The notes: generated by a model not told the origin, from the letters alone. A stretch of DNA of 64,000 nt from Bacillus sp. FJAT-44742 (GCF_002797315.1 NZ_KZ454936.1:126999-190998), one strand, 5' to 3'; counted from the first letter of the stretch, positions 1-11,322 are shown. Translations and numbers: made by a program.

Positions 1-992
1 CACCACTCGTTGAAATCGTTTCTGAGCCGGATATTGAGACACCTGAAGAAGCCTACGCTTATCTTGAAAAATTGAAAGCTATTCTTCAGTATACAGAGGT
101 TTCCGATTGTAAGATGGAAGAAGGCTCCCTTCGCTGTGATGCTAACATTTCATTGCGTCCTGCAGGACAAGTGGAGTTTGGAACAAAAACAGAGCTGAAA
201 AACCTTAACTCTTTTGCAAATGTACAAAAAGGACTGGCTTTTGAAGAAAAACGGCAGGAGCAGGAGCTTCTTTCCGGTGGAGAAATTCTACAAGAAACAC
301 GCCGCTGGGACGATGCAAAGAAAGAAACAATCCTCATGCGTGTGAAGGAAGGCTCTGATGATTACCGTTACTTCCCGGAACCAGACTTGGTAGCTCTTCA
401 CATTGATCATGAGTGGAAGGAAAAAATCAAAGAAACCATTCCTGAACTTCCTGATGAAAGAAAAAATCGTTATATTAATGAGTTAGGACTCTCAGCGTAT
501 GATGCCGGTGTAATCACTCAATCAAAGGCAATGTCTGATTACTTTGAAGAGACGGTTGAAAAGGGCGGAGACGCCAAGCAGGCAGCAAACTGGCTGATGG
601 GCGAAGTAAATGCGTACATGAACGCAAACGGTAAAGACCTTGAGGAATTAGCTCTTACTCCAGAGTCATTATCGAAGTTAATCGCTCTCATTGAAAAGGG
701 AACCATTTCAAGCAAGATTGCGAAAAAGGTATTTGCTGACCTGGTTGAAAAGGGCGGAGACCCAGAGGAGATCGTAAAAGAGAAAGGTCTTGTTCAAATC
801 TCCGACGAAGGAGAGTTGAAAAAGATTGTAGACGAAATTCTCGATAACAACCAGCAATCTATTGAAGACTTTAAAAATGGAAAAGATAAAGCTTTTGGAT
901 TCCTTGTTGGACAGACAATGAAGCAGACCAAGGGTAAAGCAAACCCTCAAATGGTTAACAAGCTGATAAAAGAAGGAATTGACCAAAGATAG
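1..992 (+). CDS. gatB: Aspartyl/glutamyl-tRNA amidotransferase subunit B, 5'-truncated
   Basis: The reading frame is open from base 3, so the gene begins outside the window and only the C-terminal two thirds are seen. GatB is the kinase/transamidation subunit of GatCAB, which converts Glu-tRNA(Gln) and Asp-tRNA(Asn) to the amidated forms in bacteria lacking GlnRS or AsnRS. The visible part contains the end of the catalytic cradle ([10 protein letters not shown] near the start, [33 protein letters not shown]) followed by the helical and YqeY-like tail domain that contacts tRNA, ending in a Gln-Met-Val-Asn-Lys helix. Homology is unmistakable. In Bacillus gatB closes the gatCAB operon, and the terminator immediately downstream agrees with that. 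Confidence 0.97.
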   Translation, partial: PLVEIVSEPDIETPEEAYAYLEKLKAILQYTEVSDCKMEEGSLRCDANISLRPAGQVEFGTKTELKNLNSFANVQKGLAFEEKRQEQELLSGGEILQETRRWDDAKKETILMRVKEGSDDYRYFPEPDLVALHIDHEWKEKIKETIPELPDERKNRYINELGLSAYDAGVITQSKAMSDYFEETVEKGGDAKQAANWLMGEVNAYMNANGKDLEELALTPESLSKLIALIEKGTISSKIAKKVFADLVEKGGDPEEIVKEKGLVQISDEGELKKIVDEILDNNQQSIEDFKNGKDKAFGFLVGQTMKQTKGKANPQMVNKLIKEGIDQR

Positions 993-1000
993 CATTTTCA

Positions 1001-1032
1001 TCCCTGCCTTTCTACAAGGCGGGGATTTTTAT
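1001..1032 (+). terminator. Rho-independent terminator of gatCAB
   Basis: An inverted repeat CCCTGCCTT / AAGGCGGGG with a four-to-six-base loop is followed by ATTTTTATT, nine bases after the gatB stop codon. Confidence 0.85.
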
Positions 1033-1033
1033 T

Positions 1034-1529
1034 ATCCTGTCGCGGGGCATACGAATATTTTTTAATAGGAGTTAATTTCCTTTGAATCCTGAGTTCATGA
1101 TAGTTATCATCTTTGAAAACAAGTTATGGAGAGGGAAACAGAGAATATAATATAAAGAGACAAAAGGGGCAGGATTGAACAGAATGTTTCTCTCATGAGG
1201 GATTAATAAGAAAACAACTTGAAACGGTTTTATTTGGCTGTTAAGGAGTTTCTTTTATTAAAGAGTCGGATATGACCACTCAGGAGACACACTGTTGTTT
1301 TTTAAGTAGAGAACCTCTTAGGCAAAGTGGAAGTAAAAAGTAGAGTTTAGAAAAGATTAAATGATATAGTTATAGGGTAGAAAGTAAGAGCTGGATGTCA
1401 AAAGTGTAAATTTGCGTAAGTTAATTATAGATATGCCATACTGACAGAAAAAGCATGCAAAAAAGCTCAGAGTTCTTCTGTGGCCTAGGAAAGACATGCT
1501 ACTGAGGATAACTCTATATTTGAGAAAAC
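1034..1529. other. Intergenic stretch gatB-dgkB, no gene recognised
   Basis: About 500 bases with stop codons in all frames at short intervals. I find no credible coding sequence, RNA gene or repeat. A TATAAT hexamer at 1146-1151 could be a -10 box but has no well-spaced -35. An imperfect palindrome at 1097-1110 (ATGATA, GT, TATCAT) is noted but not assigned. Confidence 0.5.
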
Positions 1530-1545
1530 AGGAGTGCGCACGCCT

Positions 1546-2451
1546 ATGAAAACAGCCAGAGTCATTTATAATCCGACAGCAGGACGGGAACAAACAAAAA
1601 AGCAATTAGCATATATACTTGACCGCCTGGAAACAGCAGGTTTCGAAGCATCAGCTCATATGACGAAAAGAGAAGGATGTGCCAAAGAGGCAGCCAGAAA
1701 AGCGGGAGAAAAAGGGTATGATGTCGTTATTGCTGCCGGTGGGGACGGAACGATATTTGAAGTTGTCAACGGGCTGGCTGAATTGCCTTATCGTCCCAAG
1801 CTTGGTCTAATTCCTGCCGGCACGACAAATGATTTGGCCCGCGCCCTTGGCATTCATGGGAATGATATTGAAAAAACGTGCGATGTTTTGTGCGATGATT
1901 ACACAAAACCCGTGGATATAGGAAAGGTAGGCAATCAATATTTTGTAAACATTGCTGCTGCTGGCAAGCTGACTGAACTAACCTATGATACACCTAGTAA
2001 ACTAAAGACGATGATGGGGCAGCTTGCTTATTATGTCAAAGGCTTTGAAAAGCTCAGGTCACTTAATCCTCAGCATGTAAGAATTGAATATGATGGAAAG
2101 CTCTTTGAGGATGAAATTATGATGTTTCTTATTTGTAATACGAATTCTGTAGGAGGTTTCGAGAAGCTTTGTCCACAGGCTTCCTATAATGATGGTATGT
2201 TTGACCTGATTATCGTTAAAAAAATGAATCTTCCTGAATTTGTACGTCTTGGGGGACAAGCGCTTAACGGTGAACATATTCATCATGACAAAATTGTGTA
2301 CGTCCAGGCAAATCGAATAAAGGTTTATGTTGAAGGGGACATGCAATTAAATTTGGACGGTGAATTTGGGGGAATGCTCCCAGCTGAATTTGTTAATCTT
2401 CATCAGCATTTTGAGATGCTTTGTCCAAAAAATAAGTCGGAGACAAAATAA
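1546..2451 (+). CDS. dgkB: Diacylglycerol kinase DgkB
   Basis: Soluble lipid kinase of the DagK_cat family. It phosphorylates diacylglycerol, released when phosphatidylglycerol is used for lipoteichoic acid synthesis, to phosphatidic acid so that it re-enters phospholipid synthesis. The nucleotide-binding loop GGDGT lies near residues 65-69 with upstream YNPTAG and downstream PAGTTND; the LNLDGE motif near residue 260 belongs to the second lobe. The length of 301 residues is normal for the family. ATG at 1546 is preferred over GTG at 1534 because the only Shine-Dalgarno sequence, AGGAG at 1530-1534, would overlap the GTG. The order gatB-dgkB-rlmD resembles Bacillus subtilis, with extra genes inserted here. 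Confidence 0.95.
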   Translation: MKTARVIYNPTAGREQTKKQLAYILDRLETAGFEASAHMTKREGCAKEAARKAGEKGYDVVIAAGGDGTIFEVVNGLAELPYRPKLGLIPAGTTNDLARALGIHGNDIEKTCDVLCDDYTKPVDIGKVGNQYFVNIAAAGKLTELTYDTPSKLKTMMGQLAYYVKGFEKLRSLNPQHVRIEYDGKLFEDEIMMFLICNTNSVGGFEKLCPQASYNDGMFDLIIVKKMNLPEFVRLGGQALNGEHIHHDKIVYVQANRIKVYVEGDMQLNLDGEFGGMLPAEFVNLHQHFEMLCPKNKSETK

Positions 2452-2483
2452 AAAGGTAAACCTGTTAAGGCTTACCTTTTTTG
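2452..2483 (+). terminator. Terminator of dgkB
   Basis: AAAGGTAA and its complement TTACCTTT enclose a short loop and are followed by a T run, beginning at the dgkB stop codon. Confidence 0.8.
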
Positions 2484-2535
2484 TTCTGCGGACTTAACAT
2501 GCAGAAATAAGTATGAAGCTAGCGCCGTTACTTTA

Positions 2536-2619
2536 TTAGTTTCCAGCTTTAACGAGAAATAAAGACCAAATTCCAACAGCAATGGAAACTATGCTTGTGA
2601 AAATTACCATCCAGTGCAT
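2536..2619 (-). CDS. Possible 27-residue membrane peptide
   Basis: A very short reading frame, ATG to TAA, encodes a peptide starting MHWMVIFTSIV and ending LVKAGN. Residues 4 to 23 form one hydrophobic segment that could span the membrane, followed by a Lys. A purine-rich stretch GAGAGGGG lies about nine bases before the ATG and could serve as ribosome binding site. I recognise no family. It is the only plausible gene in the 340 bases between dgkB and the next plus-strand gene. Chance occurrence cannot be excluded. Confidence 0.35.
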   Translation of the reverse strand: MHWMVIFTSIVSIAVGIWSLFLVKAGN

Positions 2620-2790
2620 TCCCAACAGCCCCTCTCTTACTAAGTTTCAGATAAAGTCCGTGGACAAAAACTAACATCTCATTATTAAAGAATATAATTC
2701 TTAAGGAAAAAAATCAATGAAAAATGTAGGAACTTTCTTTAAAACGGGAAAAAAGATCAATACATCATACTCTTTCTAAGGAGGGGAACA

Positions 2791-3126
2791 ATGGCCGAAA
2801 AATTAAAAATAAGCGTCGTCGTCACCCTTCTTGCTTATACGGTGCTTATTATCCTTTCACTGCTGATCACTTCTGGTATTGATGGTGAAATGATAGGAAT
2901 GTGGGGGATCTGGGCAGGCGTGATTCTGTTAATAGCAGCCCTTCCCTTGTCAAAAAACGCCAGAAGGAACAGACAACAGGATGTGACCATTGAGGAGAGT
3001 GTACAGGCAAATGCAACCAAAGAAAGCAGTGAATCTGTTCAAAAGCAAAATCCGCCCGTAGTGGCAGGAGTAGTCTGGGGGGCAACAGGCACCATTGTTA
3101 TAGCCCTAGGCCTGTTATTTATATAA
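2791..3126 (+). CDS. Small membrane protein of unknown function
   Basis: A 111-residue protein with three hydrophobic segments, about residues 7-27, 37-54 and 90-110, separated by a charged, Gln/Glu/Ser-rich stretch around 55-88. The start ATG has an excellent Shine-Dalgarno sequence (AAGGAGGGG, 7 bases upstream). No enzymatic motif is visible and I do not recognise a named family. It is a single-gene unit: a hairpin terminator follows directly, and a group II intron has inserted behind that terminator. Likely a lineage-specific integral membrane protein. Confidence 0.7.
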   Translation: MAEKLKISVVVTLLAYTVLIILSLLITSGIDGEMIGMWGIWAGVILLIAALPLSKNARRNRQQDVTIEESVQANATKESSESVQKQNPPVVAGVVWGATGTIVIALGLLFI

Positions 3127-3156
3127 AAGCCGCTGCCTGAAAAAAGGAGCGGCTTT
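3126..3156 (+). terminator. Terminator hairpin, target of the group IIC intron
   Basis: AAAGCCGCT (3126-3134) pairs with AGCGGCTTT (3148-3156). The T tract after it is short and ends in AGTATT, directly followed by the first base of the intron at 3163. Confidence 0.8.
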
Positions 3157-3162
3157 AGTATT

Positions 3163-5025
3163 GTGTGCCCGGCATGGGTATAAACTCTAGGGTTAAAGTC
3201 CCGAACGGTGAAGGTCGTTGTAACCGCTAGTCAAAGGCAAGGGTGTCCAGGGTGACCTGGAATCTGAAGGAAGCCGGAGACAAACTTCCGCCCCGAGGAA
3301 TACGAACCTCATAGAAGGCTGTCTGTCTGGGATGAGTCTGCAATACAAGACAAAGCCCCAACGACCAAAGGGATAGACAGTAAATGAGGCGGGGATATGG
3401 AAGGGAAGTTTATGCCCTTACCCGGGGAGGTCTGATGGGAACGCCGCACACATGCGGTAACCGATTCTCAAAGAATCGCTGAACCATCAGAAGTCAGCCG
3501 AAGCCATAGTACCTTACCTTCCGGAAGGTAAGGGAAGGGCTGAATCATAAAATGAGTACCATTTCCCTGGCGTACGCGTCATCCGCTGACACAGAATAGA
3601 CCAACTACCTACGAAAGAGAAGTGAAGTCTTCGAGGGCGCAGGTAGGGTGGAGGATGGTCGCCACACAAAAGAACGAAATGGTCACGTGGAGGGTGAGCA
3701 ACATGTTGGAACACATTCTACACCGAAACAATCTGAATGCCGCCTACTACAAGGTGACAAAGAATAAAGGAAGTCACGGCGTTGATGGAGTTCCCACTTC
3801 CGAACTGAAAGCTCAGATTTCGGAAGAATGGGACACCATCCACGACCAACTTCTGAAGGGTACGTACCAACCGTCTCCCGTCCGTCGAATCGAAATCCCG
3901 AAAACGAACGGAGGCAAACGGAAGTTAGGTATCCCTACGGTGATGGATCGTACGATCCAACAAGCGCTCAACCTCTATCTTCAATCGATGTATGACCCTA
4001 AGTTTTCTCCGCAAAGCTATGGGTTCCGACCAGGAAAGCGAGCACATGATGCGGTGAGACAGGCGAAAGCCTATATCAATGAGGGGTACACCTGGGTGAT
4101 AGACATCGACCTCGAGAAATTCTTCGACCAGGTTAACCATGACCGGTTGATGCGAACGCTAAGCTTCCGCATTAAAGACCCCCGGGTGCTTCGTCTTATC
4201 CGAAAATACCTCCAAGCAGGCATTATGGAAGGTGGGCTCACGACCCCAAACCGAAAAGGAACACCACAGGGAAGTCCATTAAGCCCACTCCTTTCTAATA
4301 TTGTGCTCGATGAACTGGATAAAGAATTGGAATCCAGAGGGCTTCGCTTCGTTCGGTTTGCCGATGACTGCCAAATATATGCAGGTTCTAAACGAGCCGC
4401 CGAGCGAATCCTCAGGAATATGACAACTTTCATCGAAAAGACGTTAAAACTCAAGGTAAACCGAGAGAAAAGTGCGGTGAGCCGCCCGTGGAAACGTAAG
4501 TTTCTCGGATTCAGCTTTACACCTTCGGTGAAAGGTAAGGCTAGAGTGCGTGTCCATAATGATTCGGTTCATAAGGCTAAGGAACGTCTGCGTCAACTGA
4601 CAAGTCGAAAATGGAGTACCGATATGAAATACCGAATTGAGAAAATCAATACATATCTTACAGGATGGTATAACTACTTTCAGTTGGCAGAAACGCCATC
4701 CATTTTCAAAAGACTGATGGAATGGTTGAGAAGAAGACTCCGAATGATTCGATGGAAGGAATGGAAGCTGCCCAAAACAAAGGTGAAGAATCTGATGGCA
4801 CTGGGAGTGACAAAGGCGAAAGCCTTGGAATGGGGAAACACAAGAAAAGGCTACTGGCGTATAGCCAGCAGCCCTATTCTCCATCGCACACTCAATGACC
4901 ATTATTGGCAGCGTATGGGTTTGAAATCATTGAATTAACGTTAGAATTTTATGAAACCGCCGTATACGGAACCGTACGTACGGTGGTGTGAGAGGACGGA
5001 GGTTAGTCACCTCCTCCTACTCGAT
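3163..5025 (+). mobile_element. Group IIC (bacterial class C) self-splicing intron, apparently complete
   Basis: The 5' end is GTGTGCCCGG, a group II consensus start. About 540 bases of structured RNA precede the intron-encoded protein. After the protein comes domain V (about 4954-4988, ACCGCCGTA ... TACGGTGGT) and domain VI with the arms GGAGGTTAGTCACC at about 4997-5012. The 3' end is placed near 5025 in CTACTCGAT; an end at 5020 is also possible. The element sits directly behind a terminator hairpin, the known preference of class C introns. A loop at 3342-3346 reads AATAC and is complementary to the last five exon bases GTATT, as expected for an EBS1-IBS1 pairing. No truncation is visible, so the element may be active. 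Confidence 0.9.
3703..4938 (+). CDS. ltrA: Group II intron reverse transcriptase/maturase
   Basis: Intron-encoded protein of 411 residues. Reverse-transcriptase blocks are in order: KNKGSHGVDGV near the N terminus, KLGIPTVMDR, SYGFRPGKRAHDAV, DIDLEKFFDQV, GTPQGSPLSPLLSN and the catalytic FADD at about residues 219-222, where YADD is commoner. A maturase (X) domain with the group IIC-type GYWRIA signature follows, and the protein stops without an HNH endonuclease domain, normal for class C. ATG 3703 is chosen because GGAGGGTGAG lies six bases upstream; a GTG at 3622 is possible but has weaker support. The protein assists splicing and target-primed reverse transcription of its host intron. Confidence 0.95.
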   Translation: MLEHILHRNNLNAAYYKVTKNKGSHGVDGVPTSELKAQISEEWDTIHDQLLKGTYQPSPVRRIEIPKTNGGKRKLGIPTVMDRTIQQALNLYLQSMYDPKFSPQSYGFRPGKRAHDAVRQAKAYINEGYTWVIDIDLEKFFDQVNHDRLMRTLSFRIKDPRVLRLIRKYLQAGIMEGGLTTPNRKGTPQGSPLSPLLSNIVLDELDKELESRGLRFVRFADDCQIYAGSKRAAERILRNMTTFIEKTLKLKVNREKSAVSRPWKRKFLGFSFTPSVKGKARVRVHNDSVHKAKERLRQLTSRKWSTDMKYRIEKINTYLTGWYNYFQLAETPSIFKRLMEWLRRRLRMIRWKEWKLPKTKVKNLMALGVTKAKALEWGNTRKGYWRIASSPILHRTLNDHYWQRMGLKSLN

Positions 5026-5387
5026 TATTTGATCTGGCCCAGTTCTTCACGTTCTTCTTGAGTAAAAACCCGGGATCTTGTTAAGAAACGTTTTCCTTCT
5101 GGTCCTTCAAGTGAAAACATTCCCCCGCGTCCATCAACCACGTCAATGATTAACTGTGTGTGTTTCCAGTACTCATATTGATCCTTGGAAATGTAAAAGG
5201 GGGAATGACCGATCTCCCCTAAAAGAACATCACTGTCACCTACCTGAAAATCCCCTTCTGGAAAGCACATTGGAGAACTGCCATCACAACATCCGCCTGA
5301 CTGATGAAACATCAAAGGCCCATGGACTGCTTTTAACTTTTCGATCAGCTCAAGTGCTGCATTAGTAGCAGTTACTTTTTCAACCAC
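5025..5387 (-). CDS. DUF779 family protein, partner of aldehyde dehydrogenase
   Basis: A 120-residue cytosolic protein with the conserved cysteine cluster HQSGGCCDGSSPMC at about residues 28-41, a feature of DUF779. The family has no established function, but its genes are repeatedly found next to NAD-dependent aldehyde dehydrogenases such as the one here, 58 bases upstream on the same strand. The start is GTG with AAAGGA about ten bases before it. The closely spaced cysteines suggest metal binding or a thiol chemistry role, which is inference. Its stop codon touches the 3' end of the group II intron. Confidence 0.85.
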   Translation of the reverse strand: MVEKVTATNAALELIEKLKAVHGPLMFHQSGGCCDGSSPMCFPEGDFQVGDSDVLLGEIGHSPFYISKDQYEYWKHTQLIIDVVDGRGGMFSLEGPEGKRFLTRSRVFTQEEREELGQIK

Positions 5388-5406
5388 ACTCTCTCATCCT
5401 TTCAAA

Positions 5407-5436
5407 GACCCCCGGCTGCTCATGCTGCCGGGGGTG
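5407..5436. terminator. Hairpin between aldehyde dehydrogenase and DUF779 genes
   Basis: GACCCCCGGC and GCCGGGGGT form a strong stem. The long T run is on the plus-strand side, while the minus-strand transcript of the operon has only TCTTT after it. It may act as partial terminator, mRNA stabiliser or antisense terminator. Confidence 0.55.
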
Positions 5437-5445
5437 TTTTTTTCC

Positions 5446-6966
5446 TTAAAAGAAACCTAAAGCATCTTCGCTGTAGCTTACGAGAAGATTTTTCGTCTGC
5501 TGATAATGACTAAGCATCATCTTATGATTTTCTCTTCCAATTCCTGATTTTTTGTATCCGCCAAAGGCAGCGTGAGCTGGATATGCATGATAGCAGTTTG
5601 TCCAGACGCGCCCAGCCTGGATGTCGCGGCCAAAACGGTAAGCGGTATTAATGTTTCTGGACCACACTCCAGCTCCTAATCCGTAAAGAGTATCATTGGC
5701 AATAGAAAGGGCTTCTTCTTTGTCTTTAAAAGTTGTAACAGAGACGACGGGACCGAAAATTTCTTCCTGGAAAATACGCATATCGTTTCTTCCTTTAAAC
5801 ACAGTAGGCTGGACATAATAACCATTGGCCAGGTTTCCTTCAAGTGTGTTTCTCGAGCCTCCGGTGAGAACTTCTGCTCCTTCTTGTTTTCCAATATCAA
5901 GATAGGAAAGGATCTTTTCTAGCTGCTCCTGAGAAGCCTGGGCTCCCATCATTGTCTCTGTATCAAGAGGATCACCAATTTTAATTTCGTTGACTCTCTT
6001 TAAGGCCCGGTCCATAAACTGATCATAAATGGATTCTTGTATTAAAGCACGAGATGGGCACGTACAGACCTCACCCTGGTTTAAAGCAAACATGACAAAT
6101 CCTTCAATGGCTTTGTTTAGAAACTTGTCGTCTTCCTCCATTACATCTTCAAAGAAAATGTTAGGAGACTTTCCGCCCAGCTCCAATGTGACTGGAATGA
6201 TATTTTGAGAAGCATACTGCATGATGAGTCTTCCTGTTGTTGTTTCCCCAGTAAAGGCAACTTTGGCTACTCTGTCACTGGAAGCAAGGGGCTTGCCAGC
6301 TTCTACTCCAAAACCGCTTACAATATTTAACACACCTGGCGGCAGGAGATCTTCTATTAATTCAAGCAGAACAAAAATACTAGAAGGAGTCTGTTCGGCA
6401 GGTTTAAGGACGATAGTATTGCCGGCAGCAAGGGCAGGAGCAATTTTCCAGGTGGCCATTAAGAGCGGGAAGTTCCATGGAATAATCTGCCCGACTACGC
6501 CAAGAGGCTCGTTAAAGTGGTAGGCCACGGTATCGTCATCAATTTGGCTGAGAGACCCTTCTTCACTGCGAATAACCCCGGCAAAATATCTGAAGTGATC
6601 AACCGCAAGAGGGATGTCTGCATTTAAGGTTTCCCTGACTGCTTTGCCGTTTTCCCAAGTTTCTGCAACAGCGAGCATTTCCAGGTTTTCTTCCATTCTA
6701 TCTGCTATTTTGTTAAGTATATTTGCTCTTTCTGCGGGCGGTGTTTTGCCCCAGCTGTCCTTCGCCTCATGGGCTGCATCAAGAGCAAGGTTTACATCTT
6801 CGGAAGAGGATCTTGCCAGCTCGCAAAAGACCTCTCCAGTAATCGGGGTTACATTTTCAAAATACTGATTGTTTACAGGGGGCTTCCATTCCCCGCCAAT
6901 GTAATTGTCATAGCGGTCTCTGAATTGGACAAGTGAGTTTGGAGTATTCGGCTGATCATAGCGCAT
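5446..6966 (-). CDS. NAD-dependent aldehyde dehydrogenase, AldB/ExaC type
   Basis: Cytosolic enzyme oxidising acetaldehyde or related short aldehydes to acids. The Rossmann and catalytic motifs are present: [20 protein letters not shown], the general base in LELGGKSPN (Glu near residue 262) and the nucleophile in [11 protein letters not shown] (Cys near residue 301). The last 80 residues, including [18 protein letters not shown], match the AldB/ExaC/AcoD subgroup closely. ATG at 6966 gives 506 residues, the usual length, and has GGGAGG nine bases upstream; the in-frame extension to 7002 lacks a binding site. A DUF779 gene follows in the same operon. A cre-like site lies at 7106-7119 and an inverted repeat at 7002-7019. 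Confidence 0.95.
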   Translation of the reverse strand: MRYDQPNTPNSLVQFRDRYDNYIGGEWKPPVNNQYFENVTPITGEVFCELARSSSEDVNLALDAAHEAKDSWGKTPPAERANILNKIADRMEENLEMLAVAETWENGKAVRETLNADIPLAVDHFRYFAGVIRSEEGSLSQIDDDTVAYHFNEPLGVVGQIIPWNFPLLMATWKIAPALAAGNTIVLKPAEQTPSSIFVLLELIEDLLPPGVLNIVSGFGVEAGKPLASSDRVAKVAFTGETTTGRLIMQYASQNIIPVTLELGGKSPNIFFEDVMEEDDKFLNKAIEGFVMFALNQGEVCTCPSRALIQESIYDQFMDRALKRVNEIKIGDPLDTETMMGAQASQEQLEKILSYLDIGKQEGAEVLTGGSRNTLEGNLANGYYVQPTVFKGRNDMRIFQEEIFGPVVSVTTFKDKEEALSIANDTLYGLGAGVWSRNINTAYRFGRDIQAGRVWTNCYHAYPAHAAFGGYKKSGIGRENHKMMLSHYQQTKNLLVSYSEDALGFF

Positions 6967-7001
6967 GCAAATCATCCTCCCTGGTAGATAAAAAGTTTTC
7001 A

Positions 7002-7019
7002 TAGACTGTAAGTAGTCTA
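7002..7019. promoter_or_regulatory. Inverted repeat in the aldehyde dehydrogenase leader
   Basis: TAGACT and AGTCTA are separated by six bases, 36 bases before the gene's start codon. It could be an operator or a small leader hairpin; no regulator is identified. Confidence 0.35.
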
Positions 7020-7105
7020 CCTAGACATATGCAGTACCTTGATAAAGCAGAACAATTCGATTTCTTTACTGATTAACTGTTCCGGATCTTCTCCTCCCCC
7101 TGTTT

Positions 7106-7119
7106 TGAGATCGCTTTCA
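7106..7119 (-). promoter_or_regulatory. Candidate CcpA (cre) site upstream of aldehyde dehydrogenase
   Basis: On the minus strand TGAAAGCGATCTCA matches the cre consensus TGWAARCGYTWNCW at 12 of 14 positions, about 140 bases before the aldehyde dehydrogenase start and 130 bases before the glpF promoter. Confidence 0.45.
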
Positions 7120-7234
7120 TTTTATCACTTTTTTCAGAAAATACAAATATTAACTCTCGTAATCTGGTTGAAATTTGTATTTTTTAACAAAAAGAATAAA
7201 AGCTTGGTAGGGAAGATAAAAGTAGAAAAATGAA

Positions 7235-7263
7235 TTGACACCGCTTTCAGCCTATGATTTACT
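7235..7263 (+). promoter_or_regulatory. glpF promoter with overlapping cre site
   Basis: TTGACA (7235-7240) is followed after 17 bases by TTTACT (7258-7263). Read on the minus strand, 7236-7249 is TGAAAGCGGTGTCA, a 12 of 14 match to the cre consensus lying over the -35 box, so CcpA should repress glpFK in good carbon sources as in Bacillus subtilis. Confidence 0.65.
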
Positions 7264-7296
7264 AGTATGTAAGTTAATCAATCTGGCGGAGACATG

Positions 7297-7368
7297 GAGA
7301 CCAGCAAATGCGTTTATACGAGGGAAAGTATGTTCCTTGGTATAAGCGATTTTGCTGGTCTCTTTTTT
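7297..7368 (+). terminator. glpF leader terminator, GlpP antitermination type
   Basis: A long hairpin pairs GAGACCAGCAAA (7297-7308) with TTTGCTGGTCTC (7351-7362), with inner arms GCGTTTATAC and GTATAAGCG, followed by TTTTTT. It lies between the promoter and glpF. In Bacillus, GlpP with glycerol-3-phosphate binds such leaders and prevents termination. glpP itself is not in the window. Confidence 0.8.
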
Positions 7369-7408
7369 GTTTTCGCTAGAATATGAAAGGTAAGGGGTGG
7401 TCCTTTTC

Positions 7409-9765
<2,357 letters not shown>

Positions 9766-9770
9766 GTGAG

Positions 9771-9801
9771 AAAACCTGTCCGGAGAACCGGTCAGGTTTT
9801 T
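9771..9801 (+). terminator. Terminator of glpFK
   Basis: AAAACCTG(T)CCGG and CCGG(T)CAGGTTTT form a stem with an AGAA loop followed by T's, six bases after glpK. Confidence 0.85.
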
Positions 9802-9927
9802 GTTTGTAAGGGATTTTGGACGCTTTTTGTGTACAACTGTCTTCAGAGGAGATAATATAAGAAATCAGGCAGAATGTGGTACAATCACGATAGCTTACAC
9901 AACAGCCATAAAGGATGAACGATATAG

Positions 9928-11322
9928 ATGAGTAAACAAAATAAGCAGGGAAACGTCCCTGTCCAAAAAAACGAAATTATTGATGTTACCTTTGAAGATT
10001 TAACTCACGAAGGGGCAGGAGTCGCAAAGGTTGACGGGTATGCCTTGTTTGTTCCCAATGCTCTTCCGGGCGAACATGCGAAGATTAAAGTGGTGAAGAC
10101 CAAGAAAGGATATGGATTTGGAAAACTGCTGGAGCATACAAAAGAAAGTGAATACAGGGTTGAACCTCCCTGTCCGATTTATAAGCAGTGCGGGGGATGC
10201 CAGCTTCAGCATCTTTCCTATGAAGGACAGCTTGATTATAAGCAGAACCAAGTGAAAAATGTCCTGCAAAGGATCGGAGGGCTGGAAAATGTGACTGTCC
10301 ATCCTACATTAGGTATGGAGGATCCCTGGCGCTACCGCAACAAGGCTCAAGTTCCGGTAGGAATGGAGGAAGGGGGGCTTGTGGCGGGCTTTTACCAGCA
10401 GCGAAGCCACCAGATTATTAATATGGAACGCTGTGTCATTCAGGATGAGGCGAATGATGAAGCGGTATCAAGGGTAAAAGAGATCGCCGATCAATATGGT
10501 ATTAAAGCGTATGATGAAAAAATTCATAAAGGAACACTCCGCCATATTGTTGCCCGCCATGCTCTAAATACAGATCAATTGATGGTAGTACTTGTCACCA
10601 AAGGAACTGAGCTGCCTAACAAAAAGAATATAATAGAAGAAATCCGTCAGGCTTTGCCTAATGTGAAATCCATCGTACAAAACATTAATCCCAAACGGAC
10701 AAATGTTATCTTTGGAGAACAGACAAACGTGCTCTGGGGTGAAGAATATATTTATGACACGATCGGTGAGATTAAGTTTGCCATATCGGCCCGCTCCTTT
10801 TACCAGGTAAACCCGAAGCAAACAAAGGTCCTTTACGACAAAGCCCTGGAATATGCAAACCTGACTGGAAGAGAAACAGTTATTGATGCGTACTGCGGCA
10901 TCGGAACCATTTCCTTATTCCTCGCCCAGAAAGCAAAGCACGTCTACGGAGTAGAAATAGTGCCCGAGGCGATTTCCGATGCAAAACGAAACGCGAAGCT
11001 GAATCACATGGATAATGTAGATTTTGCTGTCGGAGAAGCAGAGGAAGTGATCCCCTGGTGGCATACTGCTCAAGGCATCACACCAGACGTGATTGTGGTA
11101 GACCCGCCGCGGAAAGGCTGCGATGAAAAGCTGTTAGAAACGATTATAAAGATGAAGCCGGAAAGAGTGGTATATGTGTCATGTAACCCGGCAACGCTGG
11201 CAAGAGATTTGAAGATATTAGAAGAGGGCGGATTTGAAACCAAAGAAGTACAGCCCGTCGATATGTTCCCACAGACGACACATGTGGAGTGTGTGGCGCA
11301 GATAATTTGGAAAGGAAATTAA
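9928..11322 (+). CDS. rlmD: 23S rRNA (uracil-C5)-methyltransferase, RlmD/RumA type
   Basis: SAM-dependent enzyme making 5-methyluridine in 23S rRNA; the Bacillus subtilis homolog RlmCD modifies two uridines. An N-terminal TRAM RNA-binding domain (about residues 12-72) is followed by a [4Fe-4S] cluster motif (Cys 82, 88, 91 and 168), the SAM-binding [10 protein letters not shown] near 317-326, DPPRKGC at 391-397 and the catalytic Cys 418 in [11 protein letters not shown]. 464 residues is normal. The start ATG has AAAGGATG about eleven bases before it. Its TAA overlaps the stop codon of a serine recombinase remnant on the other strand, consistent with integration into the rlmD 3' end. Confidence 0.95.
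   Translation: MSKQNKQGNVPVQKNEIIDVTFEDLTHEGAGVAKVDGYALFVPNALPGEHAKIKVVKTKKGYGFGKLLEHTKESEYRVEPPCPIYKQCGGCQLQHLSYEGQLDYKQNQVKNVLQRIGGLENVTVHPTLGMEDPWRYRNKAQVPVGMEEGGLVAGFYQQRSHQIINMERCVIQDEANDEAVSRVKEIADQYGIKAYDEKIHKGTLRHIVARHALNTDQLMVVLVTKGTELPNKKNIIEEIRQALPNVKSIVQNINPKRTNVIFGEQTNVLWGEEYIYDTIGEIKFAISARSFYQVNPKQTKVLYDKALEYANLTGRETVIDAYCGIGTISLFLAQKAKHVYGVEIVPEAISDAKRNAKLNHMDNVDFAVGEAEEVIPWWHTAQGITPDVIVVDPPRKGCDEKLLETIIKMKPERVVYVSCNPATLARDLKILEEGGFETKEVQPVDMFPQTTHVECVAQIIWKGN

Noticed and set aside
1097-1110. Fur-box-like palindrome ATGATA-GT-TATCAT
   Set aside because: Half-site spacing does not fit the 7-1-7 Fur model and no iron gene is adjacent.
1069-1136. 22-codon ORF behind AGGAG in the gatB-dgkB gap
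   Set aside because: Starts at TTG, is very short, and its sequence has no structure suggesting a protein.
4071-4902. Long minus-strand frames inside the intron reverse transcriptase
   Set aside because: They are antisense shadows of a clearly homologous protein.
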